Shown here piece by piece: positions 17,129 to 25,309 of a stretch of DNA of 64,000 bases; within the stretch, counting starts at the first letter, position 1, and every line of letters starts with the position of its first letter. A program made the translations under genes and the position numbers. Origin of the DNA: Cylindrospermum stagnale PCC 7417 (GTDB lineage: Bacteria > Cyanobacteriota > Cyanobacteriia > Cyanobacteriales > Nostocaceae); assembly GCF_000317535.1 (NCBI RefSeq), contig NC_019757.1:3747501-3811500 (forward strand), read 5' to 3'. The notes under the pieces are model-generated. The model ran no database searches. It saw nothing but the letters and a program-made list of their open reading frames with translations, and was not told the DNA's origin.

Positions 17129-17800
17129 ATGGCTAAGAGTAAGATTTTGAGTTTGTCGATTGCGGCACTCACGCTATTTGGACTGGGTGTAGCCCCGACA
17201 TGTGCTCTAGAACGACGTTCAACTTCAGAATTACCTATCGAGGAGTTTGTCAAAGAAACATTGCAATTTGTTCAAATAGACAGTAATTCTATGAACGTGG
17301 TGTGGTATTTACCACTAGAAGTATATGGAGCACCTCCCCAAGCAGTACTGATAGTTGCAGTTGCCAAGGCAGAGATTGTACCTCCTGATGGTTTTAAGTT
17401 TGCTTCTGAAGCTGAAGCCCAAAGAGGGCTAAAAGTTACATACACTGACTCTAAAGGCGCATCTGTAAACTTAGCACCAGCGCCGAAAAGTGCCGAAGTC
17501 AACAGTTTCTTAACAGAAATGAAACCAGTTTTGTCAAAAATGGCGGGACAATTTGGTAAAGGAATGTGGTTCTTTACATTTAAGAATGTTGATTCATCTG
17601 GGGAAAATATCGTGTCACCATATGAAGCCGGAAAACTGATAGTCTCTTTTGATGAAAAAGTTGGTATCCAGAAACCCAAAGCTGTAGTAGAACTTCCTCT
17701 AAATTCATTGTTTGTTCCAGCATTATGTCCTAACGGCAAGCCTGCACATATATCCTGGAAGTACTGCCCGTGGGATGGCACTCCGCTTCCATCCAAGTAA
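17129..17800 (+). CDS. Secreted protein with C-terminal Cys motif, unknown function
   Basis: 223 aa from the ATG at 17129; a GTG four codons earlier is also possible. The N terminus is a clear signal peptide: Lys at 3 and 5, a hydrophobic core LSIAALTLFGLG, and a probable cleavage after CA near residue 26. The mature part has no TM segment. The C terminus has LCPNGKPA...KYCPWDGTPLP, a short knuckle-like Cys pair that could bind metal or form a disulphide. Probably periplasmic or thylakoid-luminal. I do not recognise the family. Confidence 0.8.
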   Translation: MAKSKILSLSIAALTLFGLGVAPTCALERRSTSELPIEEFVKETLQFVQIDSNSMNVVWYLPLEVYGAPPQAVLIVAVAKAEIVPPDGFKFASEAEAQRGLKVTYTDSKGASVNLAPAPKSAEVNSFLTEMKPVLSKMAGQFGKGMWFFTFKNVDSSGENIVSPYEAGKLIVSFDEKVGIQKPKAVVELPLNSLFVPALCPNGKPAHISWKYCPWDGTPLPSK

Positions 17801-17879
17801 TTTTTTTGAGCTAAATTTTTGATTTCCCATTATTGGCTTCAAACCAATCTCCAGTAAGTAGGTGGGCGTAAAAAAATCT

Positions 17880-18012
17880 AAAATAGACCTAACCCCCAAC
17901 CCCAACAACCTCTCCCTAGCCCTCTCCTAAGAGGAGAGGGGAAAGGAAAAACTTTTGTTGCTCTTAAGGGGAGTAAGATTAAAGCCTCTCCCCTCGCAGG
18001 AGAGAGGTCTTA
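17880..18012. repeat. Dispersed palindromic intergenic repeat (CCTCTCCC...GAGAGG type)
   Basis: About 130 bp starting with pyrimidine-rich CTAACCCCCAACCCC. It contains a hairpin CCTCTCC-TAA-GAGAGGGG, the core AAGGAAAAACTTTTGTTGC, and a second C/G-rich pair ending in GAGAGGTC. The same repeat family, with the same core, occurs inside cobG at about 26020-26158 on the opposite strand. No gene lies in the rest of the 17801-18244 spacer, which also has three HIP1 sites between 18125 and 18231. Confidence 0.88.
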
Positions 18013-18244
18013 TATTTAATTCAGCCCATCTACTTATCAGGAGCGGCAATTCTTCTGTCACAAGCAATTGAGGGTCAATTTTATTTCAGTAATCTGATAT
18101 CTTTTGTGATTTTACTCACAAGCTGCGATCGCCAGTTTTTTATCAAGCATAAATACTTATAGACTATCTAGTATATGGTATGTAGAATCCATAACAAAAA
18201 ATCTGCGATCGCTATCCACAGGTGCGATCGCATTATTCAAGCCG

Positions 18245-19468
18245 ATGAAATTAAATCTCAGATCTCACAATTGGTGCTACAGACAAGCAGTGGCTTGTCG
18301 TCAGATATCACTTAAGCACCTTCTCCCAGTTCTTTTTTTAATATCATTGATCACAATATTGCTGGTGGAAAGCTTCAACCCTGCTGTAGCCCAGCTACCC
18401 CGTCAAGAAATTCGCGGGGTTTGGATGACCAATAATGATTTTGACACCCTCAAGCATCGCGCCAAAGTGCAAGATGCCGTCAGCCAACTGCGGCGGCTGA
18501 ACTTTAATACAATCTATCCTGTAGTCTGGAATTCTGGCTATGTTATGTATCCCAGTGCCGTGGCAAAAAGTACAGGTATTCAACCTTTTGTCTTGCGAGG
18601 CTCAGATGGACATGATATTCTTGCAGACCTGATTGACAAAGCCCATCGCCAAAACCTACTCGTAATTCCCTGGTTTGAGTTTGGTTTCATGGCTCCCCCA
18701 ACATCAGAACTGGCATTGAATTATCCTGATTGGTTCACACAAAAACAGGATGGTAGCCAAACTTCAATTAGTGCTGCTGGTGAAGTCATGTGGCTCAATC
18801 CCTTTCATCCAGAAGTGCAGCAATTTATCACCAATCTCGTGCTAGAAATCGTTACTCAATATGATGCTGATGGCATTCAGTTTGACGATCACATGAGTTT
18901 GCCCCACGAATTTGGTTACGATCAATACACAGTTGCCTTATACACTCAAGAAACCCAGAACAAGCCCCCAAGCAATCCCCAAGATTTAGAATGGGTGCGT
19001 TGGCGAGCAGATAAAATCACAGCGTTCATGGTACAACTTAACGAAGCGGTGAAGGCAATAAAACCCCAGGCGATTTTCTCTGTTTCCCCAAATTACTACG
19101 ACTTTGCTTACAAATTTCAACTGCAAGACTGGCTCACCTGGATACGGCAAAATATTGTGGATGAGCTAATTGTCCAAGTTTATCGTCCTAATCTGCAAAG
19201 TTTTATCGCCAACATTTCCCGTTCAGAAATGCAAGAAGCACAACAGTTAATTCCCACTGGAGTCGGTATCATGGCAGGGTTAAGAAATAAACCAGTCCCC
19301 ATGCTACAAATCAAATCTCAGGTGCGGGCTGCCCAAGAACGTGGGCTAGGTGTAGCCTTCTTCTACTACGAAAGCCTTTGGAACTATGCCCCAGAAACCT
19401 TAACCGAACGGCAGTCTGAATTCCAAACCTTCTTCCCCTACACCGCTTTTCGTACCAGAACTGAATAA
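18245..19468 (+). CDS. GHL10-family putative glycoside hydrolase
   Basis: 407 aa. It has an N-terminal signal anchor (LLPVLFLISLITILLV, about residues 27-42), then the GHL10 (DUF187) catalytic TIM-barrel domain starting at REIRGVWMTNNDF near 56. Conserved segments are FNTIYPVVWNSGY, LVIPWFEFGF near 140 and GIQFDDH near 212, the last holding a probable acidic catalytic residue; SVSPNYYDF and DELIVQVYRP follow. Such proteins are exported and probably act on cell-wall or extracellular glycans; the substrate is unknown. It stands alone, with HIP1 sites and an AT-rich leader upstream. Confidence 0.9.
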   Translation: MKLNLRSHNWCYRQAVACRQISLKHLLPVLFLISLITILLVESFNPAVAQLPRQEIRGVWMTNNDFDTLKHRAKVQDAVSQLRRLNFNTIYPVVWNSGYVMYPSAVAKSTGIQPFVLRGSDGHDILADLIDKAHRQNLLVIPWFEFGFMAPPTSELALNYPDWFTQKQDGSQTSISAAGEVMWLNPFHPEVQQFITNLVLEIVTQYDADGIQFDDHMSLPHEFGYDQYTVALYTQETQNKPPSNPQDLEWVRWRADKITAFMVQLNEAVKAIKPQAIFSVSPNYYDFAYKFQLQDWLTWIRQNIVDELIVQVYRPNLQSFIANISRSEMQEAQQLIPTGVGIMAGLRNKPVPMLQIKSQVRAAQERGLGVAFFYYESLWNYAPETLTERQSEFQTFFPYTAFRTRTE

Positions 19469-19505
19469 TATTTTGGTTTGGTTTTAGCCTCTATATATAA
19501 ATAAA

Positions 19506-19525
19506 ATGTCCGCTTGCGCGGACAT
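19506..19525 (+). terminator. Hairpin downstream of the GHL10 gene
   Basis: A perfect 8-bp stem ATGTCCGC/GCGGACAT with a TTGC loop lies 37 bp after the stop codon. A T-run appears only about 20 bp later, so it is a possible terminator or a transcript-end protecting hairpin rather than a canonical one. Confidence 0.5.
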
Positions 19526-19899
19526 ATATAAGGGCTTCTGTCACTTTTTTTGGCTACAATCATGTATGAAACATGCTGCTTTTATTGTTGATGATTAGCC
19601 AGAAAAAATCAAGGTTGTTTAATCTACTTACTAGACATAATTGCTTAAATTATATCTTTTTTCTTAAAAAACGAAAATCTTTTAATATGGGAATTATCCG
19701 AAAATTTCATAATCAGGATTATCTAATAAATAGTTAGAACTACAAATAAATTAAACCAGCATTTAAAGATAACATAACTTATCGACACCGACGATTATTT
19801 TTGGGACAAAAATCCTGTATTTATGTCTTTTGAATTTGAATATTTGCCATATATAACGATCAACAGATATTGAAACAGTCAGGACATTTGGAGAGCGAT
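19526..19899. other. AT-rich spacer, no gene seen
   Basis: About 370 bp of AT-rich sequence with many stops in all frames. Nothing beyond simple sequence is recognisable. Confidence 0.4.
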
Positions 19900-20290
19900 C
19901 GCAAGCTCTCAGCGGAAAGTAAACCTCGACCTATGGCAAGAAATTGATGAGGTTGTGTCTAAACACAAAGTTACTTGGACTTGGGTTAGGCGAAATTCAT
20001 TGCCACAGCTTGAAGAGTGCGATGGCGAAACGCCCACCGTAGGTGATGGTGCTTATGTTGCCAAGGCTTGCTGTATCCAGCAAGCCTTCATCGTGCCAAA
20101 GGCACGATGCAACCATCCTTTTAGGATGGTTGGGCAACAGCACCCGCATAGCGATCGCATTGCCAAGGAACATTCAAAGGCTGTAAATCTTGAACCAACG
20201 GCAGAACCAGGGTCTGAGGATGAAATCTGGAAGCAGCATGATATGGAGATGGATGAGTATTTGAATCCACAAGCCGTTCTTTCAACATAA
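19900..20290 (+). pseudogene. Decayed ribonuclease HI gene (rnhA remnant)
   Basis: From about 19912 one frame reads NLDLWQEIDEVVSKHKVTWTWVR. This is the RNase HI segment that normally continues into GH.GHPENERCD. Here it continues as RNSLPQLEECDG and then runs through a GC-rich dispersed repeat (20019-20049) and two short hairpin repeats (about 20064-20135). After that SDRIAKEHSKAV resembles the normal CDxIA helix of RNase HI. The N-terminal half with the first catalytic residues is absent. A 111-codon frame is still open at 19955-20290 but is unlikely to be functional. Confidence 0.65.
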
Positions 20291-20622
20291 GAATGCATAC
20301 AAGCTGCCCCTCTGGGGTGGCTTTCTCTATAAAAATCACATTGATTATTGACTCAACAATGAAGCTTTTTTTCTTTTACTCAGAGAAAAATATAAAAAAA
20401 CAACATAGAGTATATACTGAGCGATAAGACTAAAAAATATTCTCTATAAAGCTGTTGAAACAACTGAGTGAGTCAGCAGCAGAGAACTATAAGTTTAACC
20501 ACTTGCTGTCGTTGTAGTTAGGTTGTAATTGTTGGTGCTAGTAAGTTGGGTGAAAGGCGGAAATCATCAAAAGTGATATCTGGGAATAACGTGTAAAAAT
20601 TTCTACTTCGAGGATTGGATAA
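20291..20622. other. Intergenic region upstream of the toxin remnant
   Basis: About 330 bp that starts with a small CCCCTCTGGGG hairpin and is otherwise AT-rich. It probably holds the promoter of the downstream gene. No gene seen. Confidence 0.4.
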
Positions 20623-20877
20623 ATGTATAGCAGGCAGCACAGAACCTCAAAAAATTCTTCCAATTCCTCAAACAAACCAGCGTCAAATCAATTCGCACCG
20701 CGTCGCTTTGTCGTTCAGCCCAAAACAGAGGAAGTAGCGCCCCAACAAGACCAAACGCCTGCAAAAGAGGCTCAACGAGAAGAGACACAGCAGTATAAAG
20801 ATGGCTTTATAGATTTCTCAAAACTTACACCCCGCCCGTCCCCAGCTAGGACACCAAGACTTCAGATGCAGTGATGG
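20623..20877 (+). pseudogene. Truncated N terminus of a DUF4157 (eCIS-cargo-like) protein
   Basis: 83 codons from ATG 20623, with AGGA eight bases upstream. The product is low-complexity and Gln/Pro/Ser rich: APRRFVVQPKTEEV, then QQDQTPAKEA and DFSKLTPRPSP. It ends with RLQMQ and a stop. This matches the leader found in cyanobacterial DUF4157 proteins just before their QPKLTIGQPGDxYEQEAD core, which is missing here. Many DUF4157 proteins carry C-terminal toxin domains and are associated with extracellular contractile injection systems. The matching toxin tip appears to lie 275 bp downstream in another frame, so I read this as the broken front of a toxin gene. Confidence 0.65.
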
Positions 20878-20979
20878 TCTGGGATATACTTAAGAGTTTA
20901 TTTACAGGTAACATTCTCAACGATGGACAAAATTTGTGGAACAAGATTACTCAAATTAATTGGTCGATAGGAGATTGAT

Positions 20980-21096
20980 ATGAATCTGGAAACAGTAATT
21001 GAAGAAATTCACAAAAACAGCAACAAAGTTGTTTCGCTTATTTTCTTGAAATTAACTGAGCAAACAATTGATAAACTATTATCTAAGTTGGGTTGA
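20980..21096 (+). CDS. Small 38-residue protein in the toxin remnant region
   Basis: ATG at 20980 is preceded by AGGAGATTGAT, a good ribosome-binding site. The product is a single amphipathic helix-rich peptide containing LETVIEEIHKNSNKV and ending LLSKLG. Family unknown. It could be a real small protein, or a fragment left by the rearrangement that separated the toxin N terminus from its tip. Confidence 0.4.
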   Translation: MNLETVIEEIHKNSNKVVSLIFLKLTEQTIDKLLSKLG

Positions 21097-21142
21097 ACAA
21101 AGTAAAACCCAACAATTATTTCGATTTTGAGTAGCTAATTAA

Positions 21143-21358
21143 TATTGGGTTTTGTTCCTAGATTATGAGAGTCTAGCGAAGCGATTTGGCTTTACTCACA
21201 CTAATTATAAATCTGACTTTCAGCCAGTAGCTCAAAGGGGTAATGAGTATATTAGTCCTGGTGTAGATCAATATAAAGGAGGAGTTTGGAAAAAGTTTGA
21301 CAAAAAAGGAAATCGTTTAGGAACTTATGATGCTATTCTTAATAAAATAAGCAAGTAA
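21143..21358 (+). pseudogene. Polymorphic-toxin C-terminal domain (Ntox21-like), detached
   Basis: The frame opens after a TAA at 21140; the only plausible internal start is TTG at 21152. The product (about 68-71 aa) shows LAKRFGFTHTNY, RGNEYISPGVDQ, GGVWKKFDKKGNRLGTYD and a final LNKI. This pattern is typical of the toxin C-terminal domain of the Ntox21 class known from CDI and other polymorphic toxins. It has no secretion or trafficking domain of its own. Toxin tips of this sort are exchanged by recombination, so this may be a silent cassette or the remains of a deleted DUF4157 toxin. The immunity gene follows 13 bp downstream. Confidence 0.62.
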
Positions 21359-21371
21359 TAATATTAGAATT

Positions 21372-21818
21372 ATGAATAAATTTGATATTAAGTTTATATC
21401 ACCACCCTTTTTTAGTTCAGAATATCAAGATAAAGTTTGCTTGGGAAAAATAAAAATTAATGATTTTGAAGAATCTTTTTTCTCTCCTTTGTCATTTTGG
21501 ACAAAAGAAAAGTATCAAGAACATTGGCGAAGATCCATTCAGCGTATGATGCTTAATCAAGTTGCCAATTCCTGTTTAATAACTTCAATGTATAATCCCC
21601 AAGAAGCAAATTTTATAGTATGGTGGTTATTCTACAGAGATGCTAAAAATGTTCATATTCAAAACCAAGTTTTATTTTTACAAGATTTGGTGGAACCGTT
21701 TAATATACAAAAAATGTATGATTATATACCAAAAAGAAAACAATATAATGATGAGGGAGAATCGATTTCTGAATGGAAAACTAATATTTTAAGTTTGGAA
21801 AGTTTTTTAAATACTTAA
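21372..21818 (+). CDS. CdiI-like immunity protein
   Basis: 148 aa, no signal peptide, rich in aromatic residues. It carries GKIKINDFEESFFSPLSFW near residue 27, then SCLITSMYNPQEANFIVWW near 72 and the C-terminal ISEWKTN. I recognise this as the CDI immunity type that accompanies Ntox21-like toxins (CdiI_4 group). Its position 13 bp after the toxin tip supports this. It should bind and neutralise the cognate toxin in the cytoplasm. It appears intact, so it may still protect the cell from toxins delivered by relatives. Confidence 0.68.
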   Translation: MNKFDIKFISPPFFSSEYQDKVCLGKIKINDFEESFFSPLSFWTKEKYQEHWRRSIQRMMLNQVANSCLITSMYNPQEANFIVWWLFYRDAKNVHIQNQVLFLQDLVEPFNIQKMYDYIPKRKQYNDEGESISEWKTNILSLESFLNT

Positions 21819-21828
21819 AAAAATGTTT

Positions 21829-21860
21829 CTACTGCTTCCTTGATGCAGTAGTTAGCTTTT
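21829..21860 (+). terminator. Probable terminator after the immunity gene
   Basis: CTACTGC and GCAGTAG form a 7-bp stem around a 9-nt loop, followed by TTAGCTTTT. It begins 11 bp after the immunity gene stop. Confidence 0.6.
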
Positions 21861-21913
21861 GAGACAACTTTAGCCACTAAATTAAAGTTGCTATCTAAAT
21901 AATACTCAAAGTT

Positions 21914-22120
21914 TTGCCAGACAAGGATGATTTGCATATCCATCCTCTTACAAAGATGCTAAAGATGTTAGAAACAATGTATGATAGCTATGGTTTTCAC
22001 AATGTGGTGGAAATATCCTATTTTAATAAATTTCTTGATAGATTAAGAAGTTATGGGTTTGCAGAAATATTTGCATTTCAAGCTAAAAGGTATCCCTTGC
22101 GCCATGTGCAGAAATGTTGA
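21914..22120 (+). CDS. Short unknown frame, possibly a gene fragment
   Basis: 68 codons from a TTG at 21914; an ATG occurs later. The product includes LHIHPLTKMLKMLE and GFAEIFAFQAKRYP. I do not recognise it and see no clear ribosome-binding site. It may be another immunity-type or toxin-locus fragment. Treated as low confidence. Confidence 0.25.
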   Translation: MPDKDDLHIHPLTKMLKMLETMYDSYGFHNVVEISYFNKFLDRLRSYGFAEIFAFQAKRYPLRHVQKC

Positions 22121-22177
22121 ATCTCGCAACGCGCTGCCTCATGCCCATACCCCTAATTCCCCAAACCCCAATCAAGT

Positions 22178-23932
22178 TTATGCACCAGTATAACGACGCG
22201 GCGTATAAACCCATACATTATGATTGCTGCACCGGATCTTTCGGGTTTGTGTGGAACCAACGAGAATGATGGTTCGCATATCGGCATCTGCGGGTTCTAA
22301 CTGTTCAAGGGCGATCGCTTTAACTGTCTGTCCTGGTCTGCCGAGATTCCTTGCTAGCACTACCGGAGTGTCGGGTGTTCGATACTGCAACAAAATGTCT
22401 TTGGCTTCTGTTAGTTGCCAAGTGCGCTCTTTGGAGACAGGATTATAGAAGGCAATGACAAAATCAGCTTGAGCGGCGGCGGCAATGCGTTGTTTGATAA
22501 TTTCCCAAGGCTTCAAGATGTCAGAAAGGGAAATGGCGCAAAAGTCATGCCCCAGAGGTGCGCCAATTGCTGCTGCTGCTGCCTGCATGGCAGAAATACC
22601 CGGTGCAACCTGAATTTCGATGGTTTGCCATTCCAGTCGGGGATGGCGGTCTAGTACCTCAAACACTGCTGCGGCCATTGCATAGATGCCAGGGTCACCG
22701 GAGGAAACTACGGCAACATATCGTCCCTCTGCCGCCAAATCCAGTGCCATCATTGCCCGCGCTTCTTCTTGACGATTGTCGGACTCATGGCGTCGCTTGC
22801 CATCACCCAGAGAACCGATTAAATCTAAGTAAGTTTTGTAACCCACTAGGTCGGTTGCTGATTGAAGTATCTCTTTTACTTGGGGTGACATCCACTCTTG
22901 ACTGCCGGGGCCTGTGCCAACAATTGCTAATCGCCCCCGTGGTTGACCTTTGGTGCTGGGGTCGATGATTTGGGGGGAAATGGCGATCGCTAAAGGAGAA
23001 TATGGAGAGTCCGAGGGGGGGAAAATTAGTTGCCCAGATGCACCTGTGGCGGCCAGGGCTGCGGCTTGGGCGGGGCTATAACCTTGGGAGAGAAACGCTG
23101 CTAGGTCAGTTGTATTAAAGAAGCGAGTAGGTACTTTCAAGGCATTAGCTACGGCGTGGATTGCCGATTCAGCAGATATAGTCAGGGGTGCAAATATACC
23201 TGCCACTGATGCGGGGGAAAGTTTAGCATCAGTCAGTAGCTGCCGCACTAATGCCACTGTTTCTTTTTCCCGCCCTACAACACCACTAATAGCGATCGCC
23301 ACTGTTGCGGGATGATATACAAGACAGTTGGCTGTGATCTTTGGCAACTGTTCTGTAATCTGGATAGTTAAATCTCCCTTGGGATCAATCGGCAATCGAC
23401 TATCACTCAACCAAGGTGCTGTCCCCTCCAGCTTAACTTGCGCCCCGGCCAGTAAATCTGAGATAAATTTTTTAGCATCTTCAGGGTTGGCTAAACGGTA
23501 TCCAGGGGGAGGAGAAAACAGCGCGGTGCGAAAACGCAAATCGCCTGTGGTCGTAATTGCCGCTTGTATATCCAGCGCTTCGGCAATGAGGCGTGCCAAA
23601 TCGTTCACCCCGTTGAGTCCACCCAAAAGGGGAACAACAGCGCTACCATCTTCAGCTACGGCTAACACTGGGGGTTCAAGTCCTTTATCAATCAGCATCG
23701 GTGCCAGTGTTCTAATGAGAATACCTGCGGCACAAATGCCAATCAACGGCGTTCCGGCTGCGAACAATTCCCGTAGCGTCTCGCCAAAATTCGTAAAGCT
23801 AACATCAACTGCTGAGGTGCGTCCTGCTAAACCGTAGAGAGTCGCCCCTGGTAAGACGCGCATGATTTGCCGCCCTATTGCCACACTATTCTCACCCAGC
23901 ACCACGACGGCGGGTGCAACCCTTGTGCTCAT
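22178..23932 (-). CDS. cobJ: CbiG-CobJ fusion (cobalt-precorrin-5A hydrolase / C17-methyltransferase)
   Basis: 584 aa. Residues 1 to about 325 are CbiG-like (GICAAGILIRTLAPML near 66, PLLGGLNGVNDLA near 100, GVVGREKETVALV near 217). This half opens the ring and releases acetaldehyde in the anaerobic pathway. From residue 334 the tetrapyrrole methylase domain begins: AIVGTGPGSQEWM, then SSGDPGIYAMAAA near 410 and FYNPVSKERTW near 498. This half is the SAM-dependent C17 methylase CobJ/CbiH. The fusion is usual in cyanobacteria. Its start overlaps the cobI stop by 4 bp (ATGA), indicating translational coupling in the riboswitch-controlled operon. Confidence 0.93.
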   Translation of the reverse strand: MSTRVAPAVVVLGENSVAIGRQIMRVLPGATLYGLAGRTSAVDVSFTNFGETLRELFAAGTPLIGICAAGILIRTLAPMLIDKGLEPPVLAVAEDGSAVVPLLGGLNGVNDLARLIAEALDIQAAITTTGDLRFRTALFSPPPGYRLANPEDAKKFISDLLAGAQVKLEGTAPWLSDSRLPIDPKGDLTIQITEQLPKITANCLVYHPATVAIAISGVVGREKETVALVRQLLTDAKLSPASVAGIFAPLTISAESAIHAVANALKVPTRFFNTTDLAAFLSQGYSPAQAAALAATGASGQLIFPPSDSPYSPLAIAISPQIIDPSTKGQPRGRLAIVGTGPGSQEWMSPQVKEILQSATDLVGYKTYLDLIGSLGDGKRRHESDNRQEEARAMMALDLAAEGRYVAVVSSGDPGIYAMAAAVFEVLDRHPRLEWQTIEIQVAPGISAMQAAAAAIGAPLGHDFCAISLSDILKPWEIIKQRIAAAAQADFVIAFYNPVSKERTWQLTEAKDILLQYRTPDTPVVLARNLGRPGQTVKAIALEQLEPADADMRTIILVGSTQTRKIRCSNHNVWVYTPRRYTGA

Positions 23933-24633
23933 AATTTATTTTTGGTCGGTATGACGATCATCGAGAAATAGGGGACTTCATCGGGATTAACTTCATCTAA
24001 AGGTACAATCCGCTGCTGTGACGTTGTTGCCCGCTCAATATATTTTGCCCGCGATGCCAACCCTAACTGATGTAGGATATCCCGCACTTTGGTAAAATGG
24101 CGACCCAGTTTGATAATTGCTGCGGCATCGGTTGCTAATAGTTGTGTGATCAGCACTTCGGCGGGGAGTGGGGCGGGTAGAACTGTGAGGATATCGGTGT
24201 AGTAGGTGAAGGGTAAGCCCAAGGCTACAGGACTTGCCATGACGGAAGAAATGCCGGGGACTACTTCTGTTTCATACTGGTCAGATAACCGGGTGAACAA
24301 ATACATAAATGAGCCGTAGAAAAACGGGTCTCCCTCGCACAGTACCACTACATCCCGACCGACTGCCAGATGGGCGGCGATTGGTTCAACTGCTTGGTCG
24401 TAAATGGATTTAGCTTTTTCTGGTTCTAAGGCGCGGGGGAGATGATACAGTACTTCAATTTGATTGCCAGTCAGATATTGTGACACAATGCCCCTGGCAA
24501 TACTTGGGCGATCGCTTGCCGATTGATAAGCAACCACCGGGGCTGCACGTAATAACCGCAGTGCTTTCAGGGTTAATAGTTCTGGATCTCCTGGCCCGAC
24601 ACCAATTCCGTAGAGACGACCGCCGCTTTTCAT
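23929..24633 (-). CDS. cobI: Precorrin-2 C20-methyltransferase
   Basis: 234 aa tetrapyrrole methylase. It begins with the GIGVGPGDPELLTLKALR motif at residues 9-26. The SAM-site segment VVLCEGDPFFYGSFMYL lies near 95 and VVPGISSVMASP near 123. It adds the C20 methyl group of the corrin ring. Normal family length is about 230-240 aa. It lies 2 bp after cobH and overlaps cobJ by 4 bp. Confidence 0.94.
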   Translation of the reverse strand: MKSGGRLYGIGVGPGDPELLTLKALRLLRAAPVVAYQSASDRPSIARGIVSQYLTGNQIEVLYHLPRALEPEKAKSIYDQAVEPIAAHLAVGRDVVVLCEGDPFFYGSFMYLFTRLSDQYETEVVPGISSVMASPVALGLPFTYYTDILTVLPAPLPAEVLITQLLATDAAAIIKLGRHFTKVRDILHQLGLASRAKYIERATTSQQRIVPLDEVNPDEVPYFSMIVIPTKNKL

Positions 24634-24635
24634 GA

Positions 24636-25262
24636 TTATTCTTCCTCCGTTGCCAAGGCGTTAACTGCGGCGGCGGCGATCGCACTACCGCCGCGTCTTC
24701 CGTGTAAAGTGAAAAAGGGTACATTTCGGCTGTCTGCTGCCAATGCTGCCTTTGATTCTGCGGCACCGACAAAGCCCACGGGAAAGCCCAAAATCAATGC
24801 CGGGCGTCCCGCCCCCTCATCCAGAATTTCTAATAGCCGGAATAGCGCTGTGGGGGCATTGCCGATCGCCACTATTGACCCTGGAAGATGCGATCGCCAT
24901 AATGCTAGGGCAGCCGCTGACCTTGTAGTTGCCATCCGCTGGGCGATTTCTGGTACTTGCGGTTCATTGAGAGTACAGATAACTTGATTATTTGCTGGCA
25001 GTCTTCGCCGTGTCACCCCGTCGGCAACCATCCGGCAATCGCACAAAATCGGCGCACCCGCAGCCATTGCTGCCCTTCCCGCTTGCACAGCCGTTGGCGA
25101 ATAACCCAAGTCATTAACTATATCAGTCATTCCGCAGGCATGGATGAGACGAACGGCAACTTTTGCCACATCAGATGGCAGCACATCCAGGTTCGCTTCT
25201 GACCTGATGATGGCAAAAGAATTACGGTAGATTTCGTTAGCATCTCGGATATAGTCTGGCAT
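24636..25262 (-). CDS. cobH: Precorrin-8X methylmutase
   Basis: 208 aa, normal length. It moves the C11 methyl group to C12 and makes hydrogenobyrinic acid. Motifs: the substrate-binding RLIHACGMTDIV near residue 38, with the catalytic His of this family; GAPILCDCRMVADGV near 69; GNAPTALFRLLE near 134; and GFPVGFVGAAESK near 156. It is the second gene of the operon, 47 bp after cobG. Confidence 0.95.
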   Translation of the reverse strand: MPDYIRDANEIYRNSFAIIRSEANLDVLPSDVAKVAVRLIHACGMTDIVNDLGYSPTAVQAGRAAMAAGAPILCDCRMVADGVTRRRLPANNQVICTLNEPQVPEIAQRMATTRSAAALALWRSHLPGSIVAIGNAPTALFRLLEILDEGAGRPALILGFPVGFVGAAESKAALAADSRNVPFFTLHGRRGGSAIAAAAVNALATEEE

Positions 25263-25309
25263 TTAGATTTGAGATTTTGGTCTGTGTGCAACTGTAGTTA
25301 ATATCTGAT

